A stretch of 64,000 nt of DNA from CAVRJC01 sp963721435 (GTDB lineage: Bacteria; Actinomycetota; Acidimicrobiia; IMCC26256; DASPTH01), in assembly GCA_963721435.1 (NCBI GenBank), contig CAVRJC010000012.1:930001-994000 (forward strand). The letters are read 5' to 3'. Position numbers and translations under genes: made by a program. How positions within the stretch are numbered: position 1 is the stretch's first letter; each line of letters begins with the position of its first letter. The notes under the pieces were generated by a model. That model worked only from the letters and a program-made list of their open reading frames with translations, was not told the DNA's origin and made no database searches. Positions 15,582 through 28,429 of the stretch are shown here, piece after piece.

Positions 15582-18406
15582 CGGCCCTGCTCCTCAGTGT
15601 CCTGGTCAGGGTCAAGATGGAGCTGGGCTGGTTGCAGCTCGAACTTGGGGACACTCGTCTCGGCGCGGGGGCTGACCGCGTCCTCACTCGGTCGACCGTG
15701 AGCCATCTCACCTTCTGGCGACCCGACCAGCCCGACCACGAACCGTGCGACCAGTCCCTTCTGGCCCTCGCCTTCGGTATGGTGCGGTGTCGTCAACGGC
15801 ACGCCGCCCTCGGACCGGGCTTCCGACCGCCGGGTCGAGGTTGAGGCTTGAGCCTCGTGGTCGGGTTGGTCGGGTTCGTCGTTATCGTGAGATAGCCCGA
15901 GCGCTGCGGCGTGGAGGTGCAGGACGGCTTGGCGTCGTCCTTCGATAATGCGGCGGACCTTGAGAGTCTGGCGGTTCTCGTCCGTGCTCACGAGCAGCCC
16001 GCGCTCATGAAGGCGCTTGTACAGGGTGCGCTCGGTGACCGCGAGTCCGTCGGATCCGTTGGCCATCTCGCGTGCTGCCCGGTACGCCGCGGCCGCGTCG
16101 AGGTACAGGTCGTCGTTGTCGATCCATCCGACTCGCGCACCCTGCGGAACGAGCTCCTCGTCGTCTCGGATCGGCCGGGAACGCCATCCGCATGCCACGT
16201 GATCTGACGGCGCAGAGCCGTGGATACTGCTGAGGTGAGCCCGGCCAGACGCCAGCGCGGAGGCAAGCAGGCCGAGAAAGCGTTGCGTCGGCTCCGCATC
16301 GCGTTGGTGCGCTTGCTGCATGTCGGCGGCACCGACGAGTGCGCGCAGTGCACGCTCGCGCAGCGCTTCGGCTTCTCGGGCGTCCAGCACGCCGGCGTCG
16401 CGCGCGAACTCAAGGAAGACGTCGAAGCCAGCGAGGAGCTCGCCGACGATGCCCGCAGTACGCGGGTGTGCCGCCCTCACCTCTGCGCGGATTTCTTCGA
16501 CTGTCTGACGGCGGATCGCCGCAACCATGTCTCGGTGTTCTGCGATCCAGCGCACGTACGCGGACATTGCAGCTGCGAGGAGCCCGTCCGCTGCGTCGGC
16601 TTGGGCTGCAGTCAACGCGTTCCAGTCGAGCGCGTCAGGCGCGACCTCGACGACGAACATCCGGGCGCGCAGGGACTGGCCGGTCGGGACATCCTCCCCG
16701 GTTGAGACGACGAACCCGCGGGGTGGTTTCACGGGTCGAGAAGATGTGTCCGCGCGGAGTCGCTGACGCCCTGAGCGATTGCCTTGAGCGCGCAGCAGCC
16801 GGTCTGCGTCGCGATGTTGACGCGCCACGTCGTATGTGGTTCCCGTCGGCGCGAAGTCGTCGACAACGAGCAGGGCGTCCTTCGCCACGAACGCGAGGAT
16901 CTCGAGTGCGTTGCCAGTCGAGGACCACGATCCCGGCAGGTTGCGAGCGTCCATGCCCGCGCCCGAGTGTTGCTGGGCTAACGCTGCGATCTCTGTCTTG
17001 CCGACCCCAGTGCTACCGGCGAGATGAAGACAGAAGTCAATGGGTATCCCAAGCGGCGTCCGGTAGACCGACGCCAAGACGGGCACCGTGATCGTGTCCG
17101 ACGCCAGGTCGATGAGCCGTAACGACGCAGCAATCGCGCTCAGCAGCGCGTCACCATCGGGTGGCTCGGGGAGCACATAGCGATCGAGTGGCGGGGCCAG
17201 CTCAACGTCGATGCCCTCGACCGCACCGCCGGCTCCGATGGCGCCGCCAGCGTGGAGATAGACGTCGCCGAGGCCATCGATCCGGCGCCATCCGGTGTGC
17301 GCGTAAATGGTGCGTTTCATCGCGTCGCCACTGCACTCCTGCACCGCGGTGCGCGCGTGGTCGCGCATCATCGGGCCCGGATTCACAATCGCCCCGATAC
17401 CGAGCGTCTCGATTGCCCAACGGTCGACCGCGCCCAGACGGTCCGCCGGAATGCGGTGCGTGATCCGAGGTGCGTCCTCGTCGCCTCGCCAGAGCTCGAG
17501 CTCGAGCTCTCGGCGCTGCTCGGCCCCGTCATCGTGCAAAATGTCGGTGACCACTCGCGCGTTGAAGTTCGTGAGTACGACATCGACCGTGCCCTCGGCA
17601 GTCGGTTTCTGCCAGACCATCCCCGACGATGTGAGGCGATACCGCCGGTCGGCATCAGGGTCCCGCGGGGGGTGCCGGAGTTCCGACGACGCAAGCGAGA
17701 ACAGCTCGTCGACCGAGTGCCCCGCAGCGAGGTAGTCGTCGAGCCCGACCTTTGCACCCGCTTCACCACTGGGCAGGTAGATCAGCTGAACGTCCGCGCC
17801 CTTTGACTCGAGGAAGGACTTGAGGCGCACAAGTGCGTCGTAGACGGAGCCGTTTGTCATCGCGTCTGAATCAAACGCGATGAGGACACGACGACCGTTG
17901 AGCGCAACTGCTTCCCAATCCGCGAGCGCGGTCTTGCCTCCCTGGCTGTTCGTGCCGCGCCAGTTCCAGACGCCGAGTAGCGCGATGCAGTCGAGTCCTG
18001 CCGTGATCGCGGCGTCGGCCTTGCGGATGCCCTCGGTGATCAACAGAGGGCGCGCGGGGTCGCCGAGGTGCGCACGCACGCGGGGGTGGCAGTCGAGCAC
18101 CATCCGCTGGCCGCTCGGGGTCTCATACTTCACCGGTTTGCCGTTCTTGCCGATGCGCGGATGGTTCGGCCGTAGCTGGTAACCGACGATGTCACCGTGC
18201 ACGCCGTACAGCGGGATCAGCAGAGCGGGCACGATGCGCTGCGCGCGACCGAACCCGGCAGCTTCGAGCCGCACCTTCGTCTCCGCGCTCTCGTATCCGC
18301 GCTCGCGGGCGACGTCAATGGAAATCGCCGACGCTCGCAGCAGCTCGCGGTGCTCGCGGAACAGACCCATCTCGTACTCGGCGGAATCACCACTCGCAGG
18401 GCTCAT
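15569..18406 (-). CDS. Replication protein: TOPRIM (DUF3854-like) plus DUF927-like helicase
   Basis: A 945-residue protein taken from the ATG at 18406 (MSPASGDSAEYEMGLF). N-terminal region about 60-270 carries a DUF3854/TOPRIM-like fold: RPLLITEGIRKADAAI, then RRVLIAFDSDAM. The central part (about 430-640) has an ATPase core with Walker A-like GSTGVGKTEIAAL and Walker B-like LLVVDDF. A C-terminal winged-helix-like stretch (ERTLYKRLHERGLLV) and a disordered acidic tail follow. Such proteins replicate integrative elements and phage satellites. Additional in-frame sequence upstream belongs to a separate small gene. Confidence 0.75.
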   Translation of the reverse strand: MSPASGDSAEYEMGLFREHRELLRASAISIDVARERGYESAETKVRLEAAGFGRAQRIVPALLIPLYGVHGDIVGYQLRPNHPRIGKNGKPVKYETPSGQRMVLDCHPRVRAHLGDPARPLLITEGIRKADAAITAGLDCIALLGVWNWRGTNSQGGKTALADWEAVALNGRRVLIAFDSDAMTNGSVYDALVRLKSFLESKGADVQLIYLPSGEAGAKVGLDDYLAAGHSVDELFSLASSELRHPPRDPDADRRYRLTSSGMVWQKPTAEGTVDVVLTNFNARVVTDILHDDGAEQRRELELELWRGDEDAPRITHRIPADRLGAVDRWAIETLGIGAIVNPGPMMRDHARTAVQECSGDAMKRTIYAHTGWRRIDGLGDVYLHAGGAIGAGGAVEGIDVELAPPLDRYVLPEPPDGDALLSAIAASLRLIDLASDTITVPVLASVYRTPLGIPIDFCLHLAGSTGVGKTEIAALAQQHSGAGMDARNLPGSWSSTGNALEILAFVAKDALLVVDDFAPTGTTYDVARQHRDADRLLRAQGNRSGRQRLRADTSSRPVKPPRGFVVSTGEDVPTGQSLRARMFVVEVAPDALDWNALTAAQADAADGLLAAAMSAYVRWIAEHRDMVAAIRRQTVEEIRAEVRAAHPRTAGIVGELLAGFDVFLEFARDAGVLDAREAEALRERALRALVGAADMQQAHQRDAEPTQRFLGLLASALASGRAHLSSIHGSAPSDHVACGWRSRPIRDDEELVPQGARVGWIDNDDLYLDAAAAYRAAREMANGSDGLAVTERTLYKRLHERGLLVSTDENRQTLKVRRIIEGRRQAVLHLHAAALGLSHDNDEPDQPDHEAQASTSTRRSEARSEGGVPLTTPHHTEGEGQKGLVARFVVGLVGSPEGEMAHGRPSEDAVSPRAETSVPKFELQPAQLHLDPDQDTEEQGRWTW

Positions 18407-18664
18407 CGCCCGGCCTTCTTTGTCCGACAGCGCTCGCGCCGACTTCAGCGCGAGATCGGTGAAGTAGGCCTTGCGGGCGTGATGAGCGCGACGCGTCCGC
18501 TCCGCGGGGAGAGGACCCCCTCCGGATCGACTTCGCGCTCGAACCGGTCGAGGAACGCGAGCGCGAGCTTTGGCAGTTAGTTCACGGCTGTCTCGTTGAG
18601 CGTGGAGCGTGTGAGCCGCGAGGCGAGCGCGCAGAGAACGTTCGGACGGTGTTTCGGCATGCAT
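18403..18664 (-). CDS. Small conserved actinobacterial mobile-element protein, frameshifted
   Basis: About 86 residues begin MHAETPSERSLRARLAAHTLHA. The known pattern of this small family (SLRAR-AAH-LHA … FLDRFEREVDPEGV … PAERTRRAHHARKAYFTDLALKSA) is split. The FLDRFEREVDPEGV segment lies in a different frame from both flanks, and the likely end (CRTKKAGR, then TGA overlapping the next ATG) is again shifted. These indels make the gene appear fused to the replication protein. Function unknown; usually next to replication genes of integrated elements. Confidence 0.5.
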
Positions 18665-18805
18665 CGCCAGCCCCTCCTCGGGGTCAGGCGGCGCCGCCCG
18701 TCTGTCGCGCCACGCGCTTCTCCGGGCACCGGGAGGGGCGAAACCCTTGCCGATTGGAGAGCCCGGGAGGCTGTTGAGTCCAAGACTACAGCTCTCGCAC
18801 AGGCG

Positions 18806-19210
18806 CTACACACTGATGCTGCGTCGGCCAGCTTGGATCGCCTTCACCGCCCGGAATAGGTCGATGTGATGGCGGTGAGACTTCTTGCCGGCACAAGACG
18901 CGCGAAGCCGGAGCTGGGTCTCGGTAGGCCGCGGGTTCGGAACGAGCACATTGAGTTCCATACCGCCGATGCCCCGGTCGAAGTTCCACTGGCCGTCGAT
19001 ATAGATGAAATGGCCGACAAGCGCGCGGCAGCGTCCGCATCGAACCTCAACCAGGTCCACGGGCGGATCGGCGAGCGCCGCCCCGACCTCGGTGACCCAC
19101 AGCTCAGGATTCTGCTCGGGTTCCGGCTGAGGACCACCACGAGCACGGACGTACGCTGCCGCGGACGCCCCGGCACCCGCTAGTTCGACGCGTTCGTCGC
19201 CATCTCTCAA
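18806..19210 (-). CDS. Hypothetical cysteine-containing protein of the integrated element
   Basis: A 134-residue protein with CGRC at about residues 58-61 and a further Cys plus His residues (SCAGKKSHRHH) near the C-terminus. This could form a metal site. An aromatic segment GHFIYIDGQWNFDRG precedes a strand-rich part. No family recognised. It lies between the integrase and the replication genes on the same strand, 36 bp from the integrase stop. Confidence 0.55.
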   Translation of the reverse strand: MRDGDERVELAGAGASAAAYVRARGGPQPEPEQNPELWVTEVGAALADPPVDLVEVRCGRCRALVGHFIYIDGQWNFDRGIGGMELNVLVPNPRPTETQLRLRASCAGKKSHRHHIDLFRAVKAIQAGRRSISV

Positions 19211-19246
19211 ACCCGTAGCCCTTGGCTCATGCGTTAGCCCCTTGCC

Positions 19247-20176
19247 TCACAGCCGATCGCCTGGTGAAAGGCGCCGGTGGGCATCGCGGGCCCGCTCGTC
19301 GGCGGTGGATGCGGCATAGCGCTGCAGCATGGTGCGGGATTGCCAGCCGGCGAGACGCATGAGGTCGTTCTCCGAGCCGCCACCAGCCAGCCAGGCGTGA
19401 GCGAAAGTGTGCCGGAGTTGGTGAGGATGAATCGGCCCCAGTCCCGCTTGCTCTCCGCGCCGCCGGAAGATCTGGGCGATTCCGGAGTCCGTAATCGGAC
19501 CCTTCGCACCAAGCCACAGGGCATCCGTGCGATCCGTCCACGGGTGCGCTCGCCGGGCTCGGAGATATCGATCGAGCGCCTGCGCAGTGTTTGCGCCGAA
19601 CGGGCAAGCGCGCGGCCGACTGCCCTTTCCGACGACGTGCGCGACGTCGTTGTGCCAGTCGATATCGCTGAGCCGAAGGCCAGCGACTTCGGCGCGACGC
19701 ATCCCGGTATCGAAGAGGAGCAGGACGAGGGCGCGGTCGCGGCGCTCGTCGAAATTTCTGCCGTCAACAGTCTTGAGGAGGCGGCGCAGTTCTGCGTCGC
19801 CAAGGACTGCGACCGGCACGTCGGGCACCGTGGGCGGGCGCATCCGCTCCATCGGCGAGCGTTCGATCTCGCCTTCTTCGAGCAACCACCGAAAAAACTG
19901 CTGAAGCCCTCGATAGCGCGTTGAGACTGTGGACGCGCTGCGCTTCAAAGCAAGGTCGACCGTGAAGGACTCGACGTGTTGACGAGCGATCCACGCGGCG
20001 TCGGTCGGCATGCCGTGAGCGCTGAGGAACTCGATGAATTGCGTCGCCGCCATGGTGTAGTTGTCGATCGTCCGCGGGGACCGTCGTGTCGCTCGAAGTG
20101 ACCGCTGCCACGACGGTAGAAGCGCTTCGAGAGTGCCCGCGCTGGGATTGGCAACTGCTTGTACAGGTTCCGCCAC
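19247..20176 (-). CDS. Tyrosine recombinase / integrase (XerC/D-like)
   Basis: A 309-residue site-specific recombinase. The N-terminal SAM-like core-binding domain (about 15-105: TIDNYTMAATQFIEFL) is followed by the catalytic domain. Active-site residues seen are Arg in DTGMRRAEVAGL, Lys in VVGKGSRPR, His-x-x-Arg in HPHQLRHTFAH, Trp/His position GWQ, and the nucleophile Tyr in MLQRYAAST. The gene start faces the 3' end of tRNA-Ile 87 bp away, the usual layout for a tRNA-integrated element. Confidence 0.93.
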   Translation of the reverse strand: MAEPVQAVANPSAGTLEALLPSWQRSLRATRRSPRTIDNYTMAATQFIEFLSAHGMPTDAAWIARQHVESFTVDLALKRSASTVSTRYRGLQQFFRWLLEEGEIERSPMERMRPPTVPDVPVAVLGDAELRRLLKTVDGRNFDERRDRALVLLLFDTGMRRAEVAGLRLSDIDWHNDVAHVVGKGSRPRACPFGANTAQALDRYLRARRAHPWTDRTDALWLGAKGPITDSGIAQIFRRRGEQAGLGPIHPHQLRHTFAHAWLAGGGSENDLMRLAGWQSRTMLQRYAASTADERARDAHRRLSPGDRL

Positions 20177-20263
20177 ACCTCCAAGTTATCGCCTGTATGT
20201 GCGCTGTGCAATGCGCCGACCGCGGCGCAAGTCGCCCGGGATCCGTTGGTGCAGCTGGGTTTG

Positions 20264-20337
20264 TGGGGCTAGCTGGAATCGAACCAGCGACCTCATCCTT
20301 ATCAGGGATGCGCTCTAACCGACTGAGCTATAGCCCC
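20264..20337 (-). tRNA. tRNA-Ile (anticodon GAT)
   Basis: The reverse strand folds as a cloverleaf. Acceptor GGGGCTA/TAGCCCC, D arm GCTC…GAGC, anticodon stem CATCC/GGATG with loop CTGATAA giving anticodon GAT, and T arm with GGTTCGATTCC. It is 74 nt including the discriminator A; CCA is not encoded. In Actinobacteria tRNA-Ile commonly follows gyrA and the DUF3566 gene, as here. Confidence 0.97.
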
Positions 20338-20396
20338 GGAGAGCCGCCGAGCGTAGCAAAGGCGCGGCGCCGGGCTTCCGTGCTTACAGGCCCGTG

Positions 20397-21029
20397 CTAC
20401 AGGGTGGTCTCGTCCTCGGTGATCGTGAGCTCGATACCGCCGAAGAGCTCGGCGAACATGTTGTAGAACGCCGCTGCGATCACCGTGATCACGACCGCGA
20501 GCACCACGAACACCGCGGCGATGAGCAACGCGCCCCGCAGAATCTCCTGGTCGAGGAACGTGAAGTCCTTCGTCTGCAGCAGGTCCCCGAAGAACTTCTC
20601 GACGCTGTGCACCACACCCGCCGCGTCGGCGATCGTCCACAGCGAGACCAGCGCGACCATGGTGACCGCCATCCCGCAGATGTAGAAGCACACCGACATC
20701 TTGAGCACCGACCAGAGGTCGACCTTGGTGACGGTCTGTCGGTACCGACGCTCGCTGCTCGGAGCCGGGGCACGCGGTGGCAGCGCGGCCTTGGCGGCAC
20801 GACGCTCCGACCGCGTCGGACGGTCGTACGACGACGTCGCGGCCGCACCACCGTCGTTCCGGTCCCCGTCACCGTCGAGGTCGTCGGCGATGGGCGACGC
20901 CGCGCGCTGGGTGCGCGCGGGAGGCCGCACCGGCGCTGGCGCCTGCGTGTCGGTCGGGCGCGGCGCGGGTGGCCACGCGTCGGGCTCCGGAGCAGCCTCC
21001 GGGCCCAAGTCGTCGGCCACACTCCCCAT
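20397..21029 (-). CDS. DUF3566 membrane protein downstream of gyrA
   Basis: A 210-residue protein. A long Pro/Ala/Asp-rich disordered N-terminus (1-90) leads into the conserved domain with two membrane helices (MSVCFYICGMAVTMVALVSLW and ALLIAAVFVVLAVVITVIAA). Between them, TFLDQEILRGALLI is typical of the family. It follows gyrA by 3 bp, a conserved actinobacterial arrangement. Function not established. Confidence 0.85.
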   Translation of the reverse strand: MGSVADDLGPEAAPEPDAWPPAPRPTDTQAPAPVRPPARTQRAASPIADDLDGDGDRNDGGAAATSSYDRPTRSERRAAKAALPPRAPAPSSERRYRQTVTKVDLWSVLKMSVCFYICGMAVTMVALVSLWTIADAAGVVHSVEKFFGDLLQTKDFTFLDQEILRGALLIAAVFVVLAVVITVIAAAFYNMFAELFGGIELTITEDETTL

Positions 21030-21032
21030 CGT

Positions 21033-24756
<3,724 letters not shown>

Positions 24757-24813
24757 TCGTCTCCTCCTCGGATGCGGTGCAGATCATGAACGGGGCCGCG
24801 GGATCCGGCGCCT

Positions 24814-26718
24814 CTAGACGTCGACGAACCGGACGTCTTTCGCGTTGGCCTGGATGAAGAGCTTGCGCGACTCGACGTCGTCGCCCATGAGGCGTGAGAA
24901 CACGTCGTCGGCAATGGCGGCGTCTTCGACCGACACCTGCAGCAGCGAGCGCGTCGCGGGGTCCATCGTGGTCTCGCCGAGCTCCTGCCAGTCCATCTCA
25001 CCGAGGCCCTTGAAGCGGCTCACTTCGATCTTGCGGCCCTCGTGGTCGGCTTCGAACGCGCGTAGCGCGGCTTCGTCCTTGAGGTAGTTGCGCTCCTTGC
25101 CGAGGTCGGCGCGGAACAACGGCGGCTGCGCGACGTAGACCTTGCCCCCGCGCACGAGCTCGCCGAACTGGCGGTAGAAGAACGTGAGCAGCAACGTGCG
25201 GATGTGTGCGCCGTCGACATCGGCGTCGGTCATCAGCACGATCTTGTGGTAGCGCAACTTCGAGATGTCGAACTCTTCGCCGAGCCCGGTGCCGGTGGCC
25301 GAGATCAGCGCCTGGATCTCCTCGTTCTTGAGCATGCGATCGAGCCGCGCGCGCTCGATGTTGAGGATCTTCCCCCGGATCGGCAGGATCGCCTGGAACT
25401 CCGGGTTGCGCGCCTTCTTCGCCGGCCCACCCGCGCTGTCACCTTCGACGATGAACAGCTCGCAGAGCTCCGCGTTCTTCGACGAGCAGTCGGCGAGCTT
25501 GCCCGGCATCGCCGACGACTCGAGCAGCGACTTCCGCCGCGTGAGGTCGCGCGCCTGCCGCGCCGCCATGCGCGCACGCGCGGCCTGCGACGCCTTGCCG
25601 ACCGCGAGTCGCGCCTCGGTGGGGTGCTCCTCGAGCCAGTCGGCCAGCTTCTCGTTGGTGACCTTCTCCATCACCGATCGCATCTCGGTGTTCCCCAGCT
25701 TGGCCTTGGTCTGGCCCTCGAACTGCGGGTTGCGCAGCTTCACCGACACGATTGCGGTGAGGCCCTCCCGGATGTCTTCGCCGAGGAGGTTGTCTTCCTT
25801 GTCCTTGAGGAGGCCCTTGCCCTTCGCGTAGCGGTTCACGACATTGGTGAGGGCCTTCTTGAAGCCCTCTTCGTGCATCCCGCCCTCGGTGGTGGCGATG
25901 TTGTTCGCGAAGGAGTGAATGCCCTCGTAGTACCCCGTGTTCCACTGCATCGCGACGTCGACTTCGTAGTTGTCGCCGGTGTCGTTGTAGGCGACGACCC
26001 GCTTGAAGAGTGGCTCCTTCGACTCGTTGAGGTGCTTCACGAAGTCGGTGATGCCACCCGAGTACTTGAACTGCTGGTCGAGCACGGGGTCGACGCGCTC
26101 GTCGCGGAAGTTCATCTCGAGGCCCTGGTTGAGGAACGCCATCTCCCGCAGGCGCTCCAGGAGTGTCTGGGCGCGGAACTCGATGGTCTCCTCGAAGATC
26201 GTGGGATCGGGCCAGAACGTGATGGTCGTGCCCTGCTTGCGCGATGGCTTGCCCTTGGTGAGCTTGTCCTGGGGCTTGCCGCCCTTGGCGAAGTGCTGCG
26301 TCCACGTCGAGCCGTCGCGGTGGATCTCGAGGTCGAGCCGGCTCGACAGCGCGTTGACGACCGACACGCCGACGCCGTGCAGTCCGCCGGAGATCTTGTA
26401 GCCCTCGCCGCCGAACTTCCCGCCCGCGTGCAGCACGGTGAGCACGACCTCGGCCGCGGACTTGCCCTTGTACTCGGGGTGGTTGTCGACGGGGATGCCG
26501 CGTCCGTTGTCGGTGACGCGACAGCCGCCGTCAGCGAGCAGGACGACGTCGATCTTCGTCGCCTCGCCGGCCATCGCTTCGTCGACGGAGTTGTCGACCA
26601 CCTCGTAGACGAGGTGGTGCAGGCCGGTGATGCCGGTGGAGCCGATGTACATACCAGGGCGTTCCCGGACCGGCTCGAGACCCTTCAGAACCGTGATGTC
26701 TTTGGCCTGGTAAGCCAC
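24814..26718 (-). CDS. gyrB: DNA gyrase subunit B
   Basis: ATPase subunit of gyrase, 634 residues. The GHKL ATPase domain shows RPGMYIGSTG, DNSVDEAMAG, DNGRGIPVD and GGLHGVGVSVVNALS. The transducer and TOPRIM domains show FIVEGDSAGGPAKKARNPEF, ILPIRGKILNIE and MTDADVDGAHIRTLLL. The C-terminus ends MDPATRSLLQVSVEDA…RFVDV as in other GyrB. It lies 57 bp upstream of gyrA. No intein here. The GGPAKKARNPEFQ segment differs slightly from the commoner GGSAKSGRD form. Confidence 0.97.
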   Translation of the reverse strand: MAYQAKDITVLKGLEPVRERPGMYIGSTGITGLHHLVYEVVDNSVDEAMAGEATKIDVVLLADGGCRVTDNGRGIPVDNHPEYKGKSAAEVVLTVLHAGGKFGGEGYKISGGLHGVGVSVVNALSSRLDLEIHRDGSTWTQHFAKGGKPQDKLTKGKPSRKQGTTITFWPDPTIFEETIEFRAQTLLERLREMAFLNQGLEMNFRDERVDPVLDQQFKYSGGITDFVKHLNESKEPLFKRVVAYNDTGDNYEVDVAMQWNTGYYEGIHSFANNIATTEGGMHEEGFKKALTNVVNRYAKGKGLLKDKEDNLLGEDIREGLTAIVSVKLRNPQFEGQTKAKLGNTEMRSVMEKVTNEKLADWLEEHPTEARLAVGKASQAARARMAARQARDLTRRKSLLESSAMPGKLADCSSKNAELCELFIVEGDSAGGPAKKARNPEFQAILPIRGKILNIERARLDRMLKNEEIQALISATGTGLGEEFDISKLRYHKIVLMTDADVDGAHIRTLLLTFFYRQFGELVRGGKVYVAQPPLFRADLGKERNYLKDEAALRAFEADHEGRKIEVSRFKGLGEMDWQELGETTMDPATRSLLQVSVEDAAIADDVFSRLMGDDVESRKLFIQANAKDVRFVDV

Positions 26719-26891
26719 GCGCGCAACCTCTCAGAGACTGGAGAAAACGGTCGGGGAAATCCGCGCCCAAACGTGGGGGCAACTCTGAACCGAACGACCG
26801 GGGAAATTTCCGTGAAACCGCAGGTCAGAGGCCTTTTCTCGGGTCACTCCAGTGTACCAGACCGACCCCCGGAATTCGGTGGTTTCCGCGG

Positions 26892-27224
26892 CTATTTCGC
26901 GCCCGATTCCGGGCGTACGCGCACGGTGATCGCGTGCACCGCGTCGCGGCCGATGACGGCGTTCGCGTGCTCGATCAGGGTCGCCTCGAGAAAGCGCAAT
27001 TGCGTCGCCCACGGGGTGCTGTCGACGGCGACGGAGATGACGCCGTCGCGCACCGCGAGCAGGTGCGCGTGCGCCGCGACGTCTTTCCCGACGATCTCCG
27101 ACCAGCGCCGGTCGAGGACGCCGAGCACGTCGCCGGCGGGCAATCCGAGCTCGGCGCGCACCGCCGCGAGCGCGTCCCCGATCGGGACCGGGTCATCGTC
27201 ATTGGGTCGCCGCGGGCGCGTCAT
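26892..27224 (-). CDS. dciA: DUF721 / DciA-like helicase loader
   Basis: A 110-residue protein (MTRPRRPNDDD…). The DUF721 fold is seen in WSEIVGKDVAAHAHLLAVRDGVISVAVDSTPWATQL, where the VDS…WA-QL motif is the family hallmark. DciA proteins help load the replicative helicase DnaB. It starts 2 bp after the recF stop, in the conserved recF-DUF721-gyrB order. A longer in-frame extension upstream overlaps recF and is not used. Confidence 0.85.
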   Translation of the reverse strand: MTRPRRPNDDDPVPIGDALAAVRAELGLPAGDVLGVLDRRWSEIVGKDVAAHAHLLAVRDGVISVAVDSTPWATQLRFLEATLIEHANAVIGRDAVHAITVRVRPESGAK

Positions 27225-27226
27225 CC

Positions 27227-28382
27227 TCACACCGCGCCAGTTTTCCGTTCGGGCACCGAGCCGGCGACGTGCCCGGCTTCGACGTGGAACACGCGATCGG
27301 CGTGCACGCCGTCGGGCACGTGCCCCGCAGTCGTGATCAACGTCTGGCCTTCGGTGAGATGTGCGGTCAGCGCCGACGCGCGACGTTCGTCGAGCTCGCT
27401 GAACACGTCGTCGAGCAGCAGCACCGGCGGTGTCCCGGTGAGCTCCGTGCACAGCTGGTGGCCGCCGAGCCGCAGCGCGAGGGCAAGGGTGCGCTGCTCG
27501 CCCTGCGATGCGTGCGTGCGGCTCTCGAGGCCCCCCAGCCGAAGCCTCCACTCGTCGCGGTGCGGCCCGGCCAGCGTGGTGCCGCGGTCGATCTCGGCAC
27601 GTCGGCGCGACTCGAGCGCGGCCCGGAGGATCATGTCGATGTCGTCCTCCTGGGTGAGGGGCACGTCGGACCACGCGCACTCGTAGTCGGCGTCGACGGT
27701 CGTCGCGGTGCCTGCTTTCCGTTCGGGCAGGGAGCCGGCCAGCTCCGCGTACGCGCGCTCCACCGCGGGCACCAGGCGCTCAAGGAGACGCAGGCGTCCC
27801 CGCACGAGCTCGCTGCCCGCGCGCGCGAGTTGCGCGTCGAAGACGTCGAGCGTGCTCGATGCGTCGGGTCCCCGCATGCCGCCGCGCAACAACGCGTTGC
27901 GCTGCTTCAACACCCGGTCGAAGTCGGCGATGATGGCCTCGTAGCGCGGCGCGATCATCATCAACAGCTCGTCGAGGTAGTCGCGCCGACCCGCGGGACC
28001 GCCCTTCACGAGCTGCAGGTCGTCGGGCGCGAACACCGACACGAGCATCAACCCGCGCAGGTCGCGCGTCCGCGTGACGTTCTGGCGGTTGAGCTGCACC
28101 CGGTTGCGCCCCTGCACGCGCAGCTCCGCTTCGAGCAGTTGGCGGCGTTCGCCGTCGGTGACCTCGGCCCGCAGGATCGCGCGCTCGACAGCCATCCCGC
28201 ACCAACGCGGCGTCGGGCACACCGCGGAACGACTTGCCGCGTGAGGCCCACGCGACCGCTTCGAGGAGCGTGGTCTTCCCCTGCGCGTTGGCGCCGGAGA
28301 TCACGGTGACACCGGGCGAGAAGAGGAGCTCGGCCTCGTGATAGCAACGGAAGTCGGTGAGCCAGAGGCTCGAGACGTACAT
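27227..28382 (-). CDS. recF: RecF DNA repair and gap-binding protein, one frameshift
   Basis: SMC-like ATPase that guides RecA to single-strand gaps. From the ATG at 28382 (MYVSSLWLTDFRCYHEAEL) it shows Walker A GANAQGKTTLLEA. The frame changes near 28195 (…AALVRDG to VERAILRAEVTDGERR), after which it continues to the ABC signature region SQGEQRTLALAL and Walker B PPVLLLDDVFSELD. One extra base restores 384 residues. Two copies of the interspersed repeat lie inside it (linker LAGSLPERKAG and C-terminal AGSVPERKTG); a third precedes the start. Confidence 0.93.
27243..27262 (-). repeat. Interspersed 21-bp repeat, copy 1
   Basis: GGCTCGGTGCCCGAACGGAA on the minus strand, encoding GSVPERK at the recF C-terminus. 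One mismatch and one gap to consensus. Confidence 0.75.
27717..27736 (-). repeat. Interspersed 21-bp repeat, copy 2
   Basis: GGCTCCCTGCCCGAACGGAA on the minus strand inside recF, encoding GSLPERK in frame. Confidence 0.7.
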
Positions 28383-28392
28383 CGAGGACGCC

Positions 28393-28413
28393 GGCTCCGT
28401 GCCCGAACGGGAA
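28393..28413 (+). repeat. Interspersed 21-bp repeat, copy 3
   Basis: Full consensus match (GGCTCCGTGCCCGAACGGGA plus A) in the 47-bp gap between dnaN and recF. Confidence 0.85.
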
Positions 28414-28429
28414 CCCCGCGCTTCCGGGC

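Larger units (their letters stand above)
14130..20263. mobile_element. Integrated genetic element at tRNA-Ile
   Basis: Seven minus-strand genes run from the integrase (adjacent to tRNA-Ile) to the hypothetical at 14130, with tight overlaps among the last four. Content is integrase, replication protein, zinc ribbon, HTH and unknowns. There are no capsid, portal or conjugation genes, which fits a small self-replicating island or phage satellite. The right end is the tRNA 3' region. The left end is not resolved; no direct repeat of the tRNA end was seen in 13.7-14.2 kb. Confidence 0.65.

Noticed and set aside
20177..20263. Additional tRNA gene beside tRNA-Ile
   Set aside because: No second cloverleaf is visible; tRNA-Ala, often adjacent in Actinobacteria, is not present in this gap.
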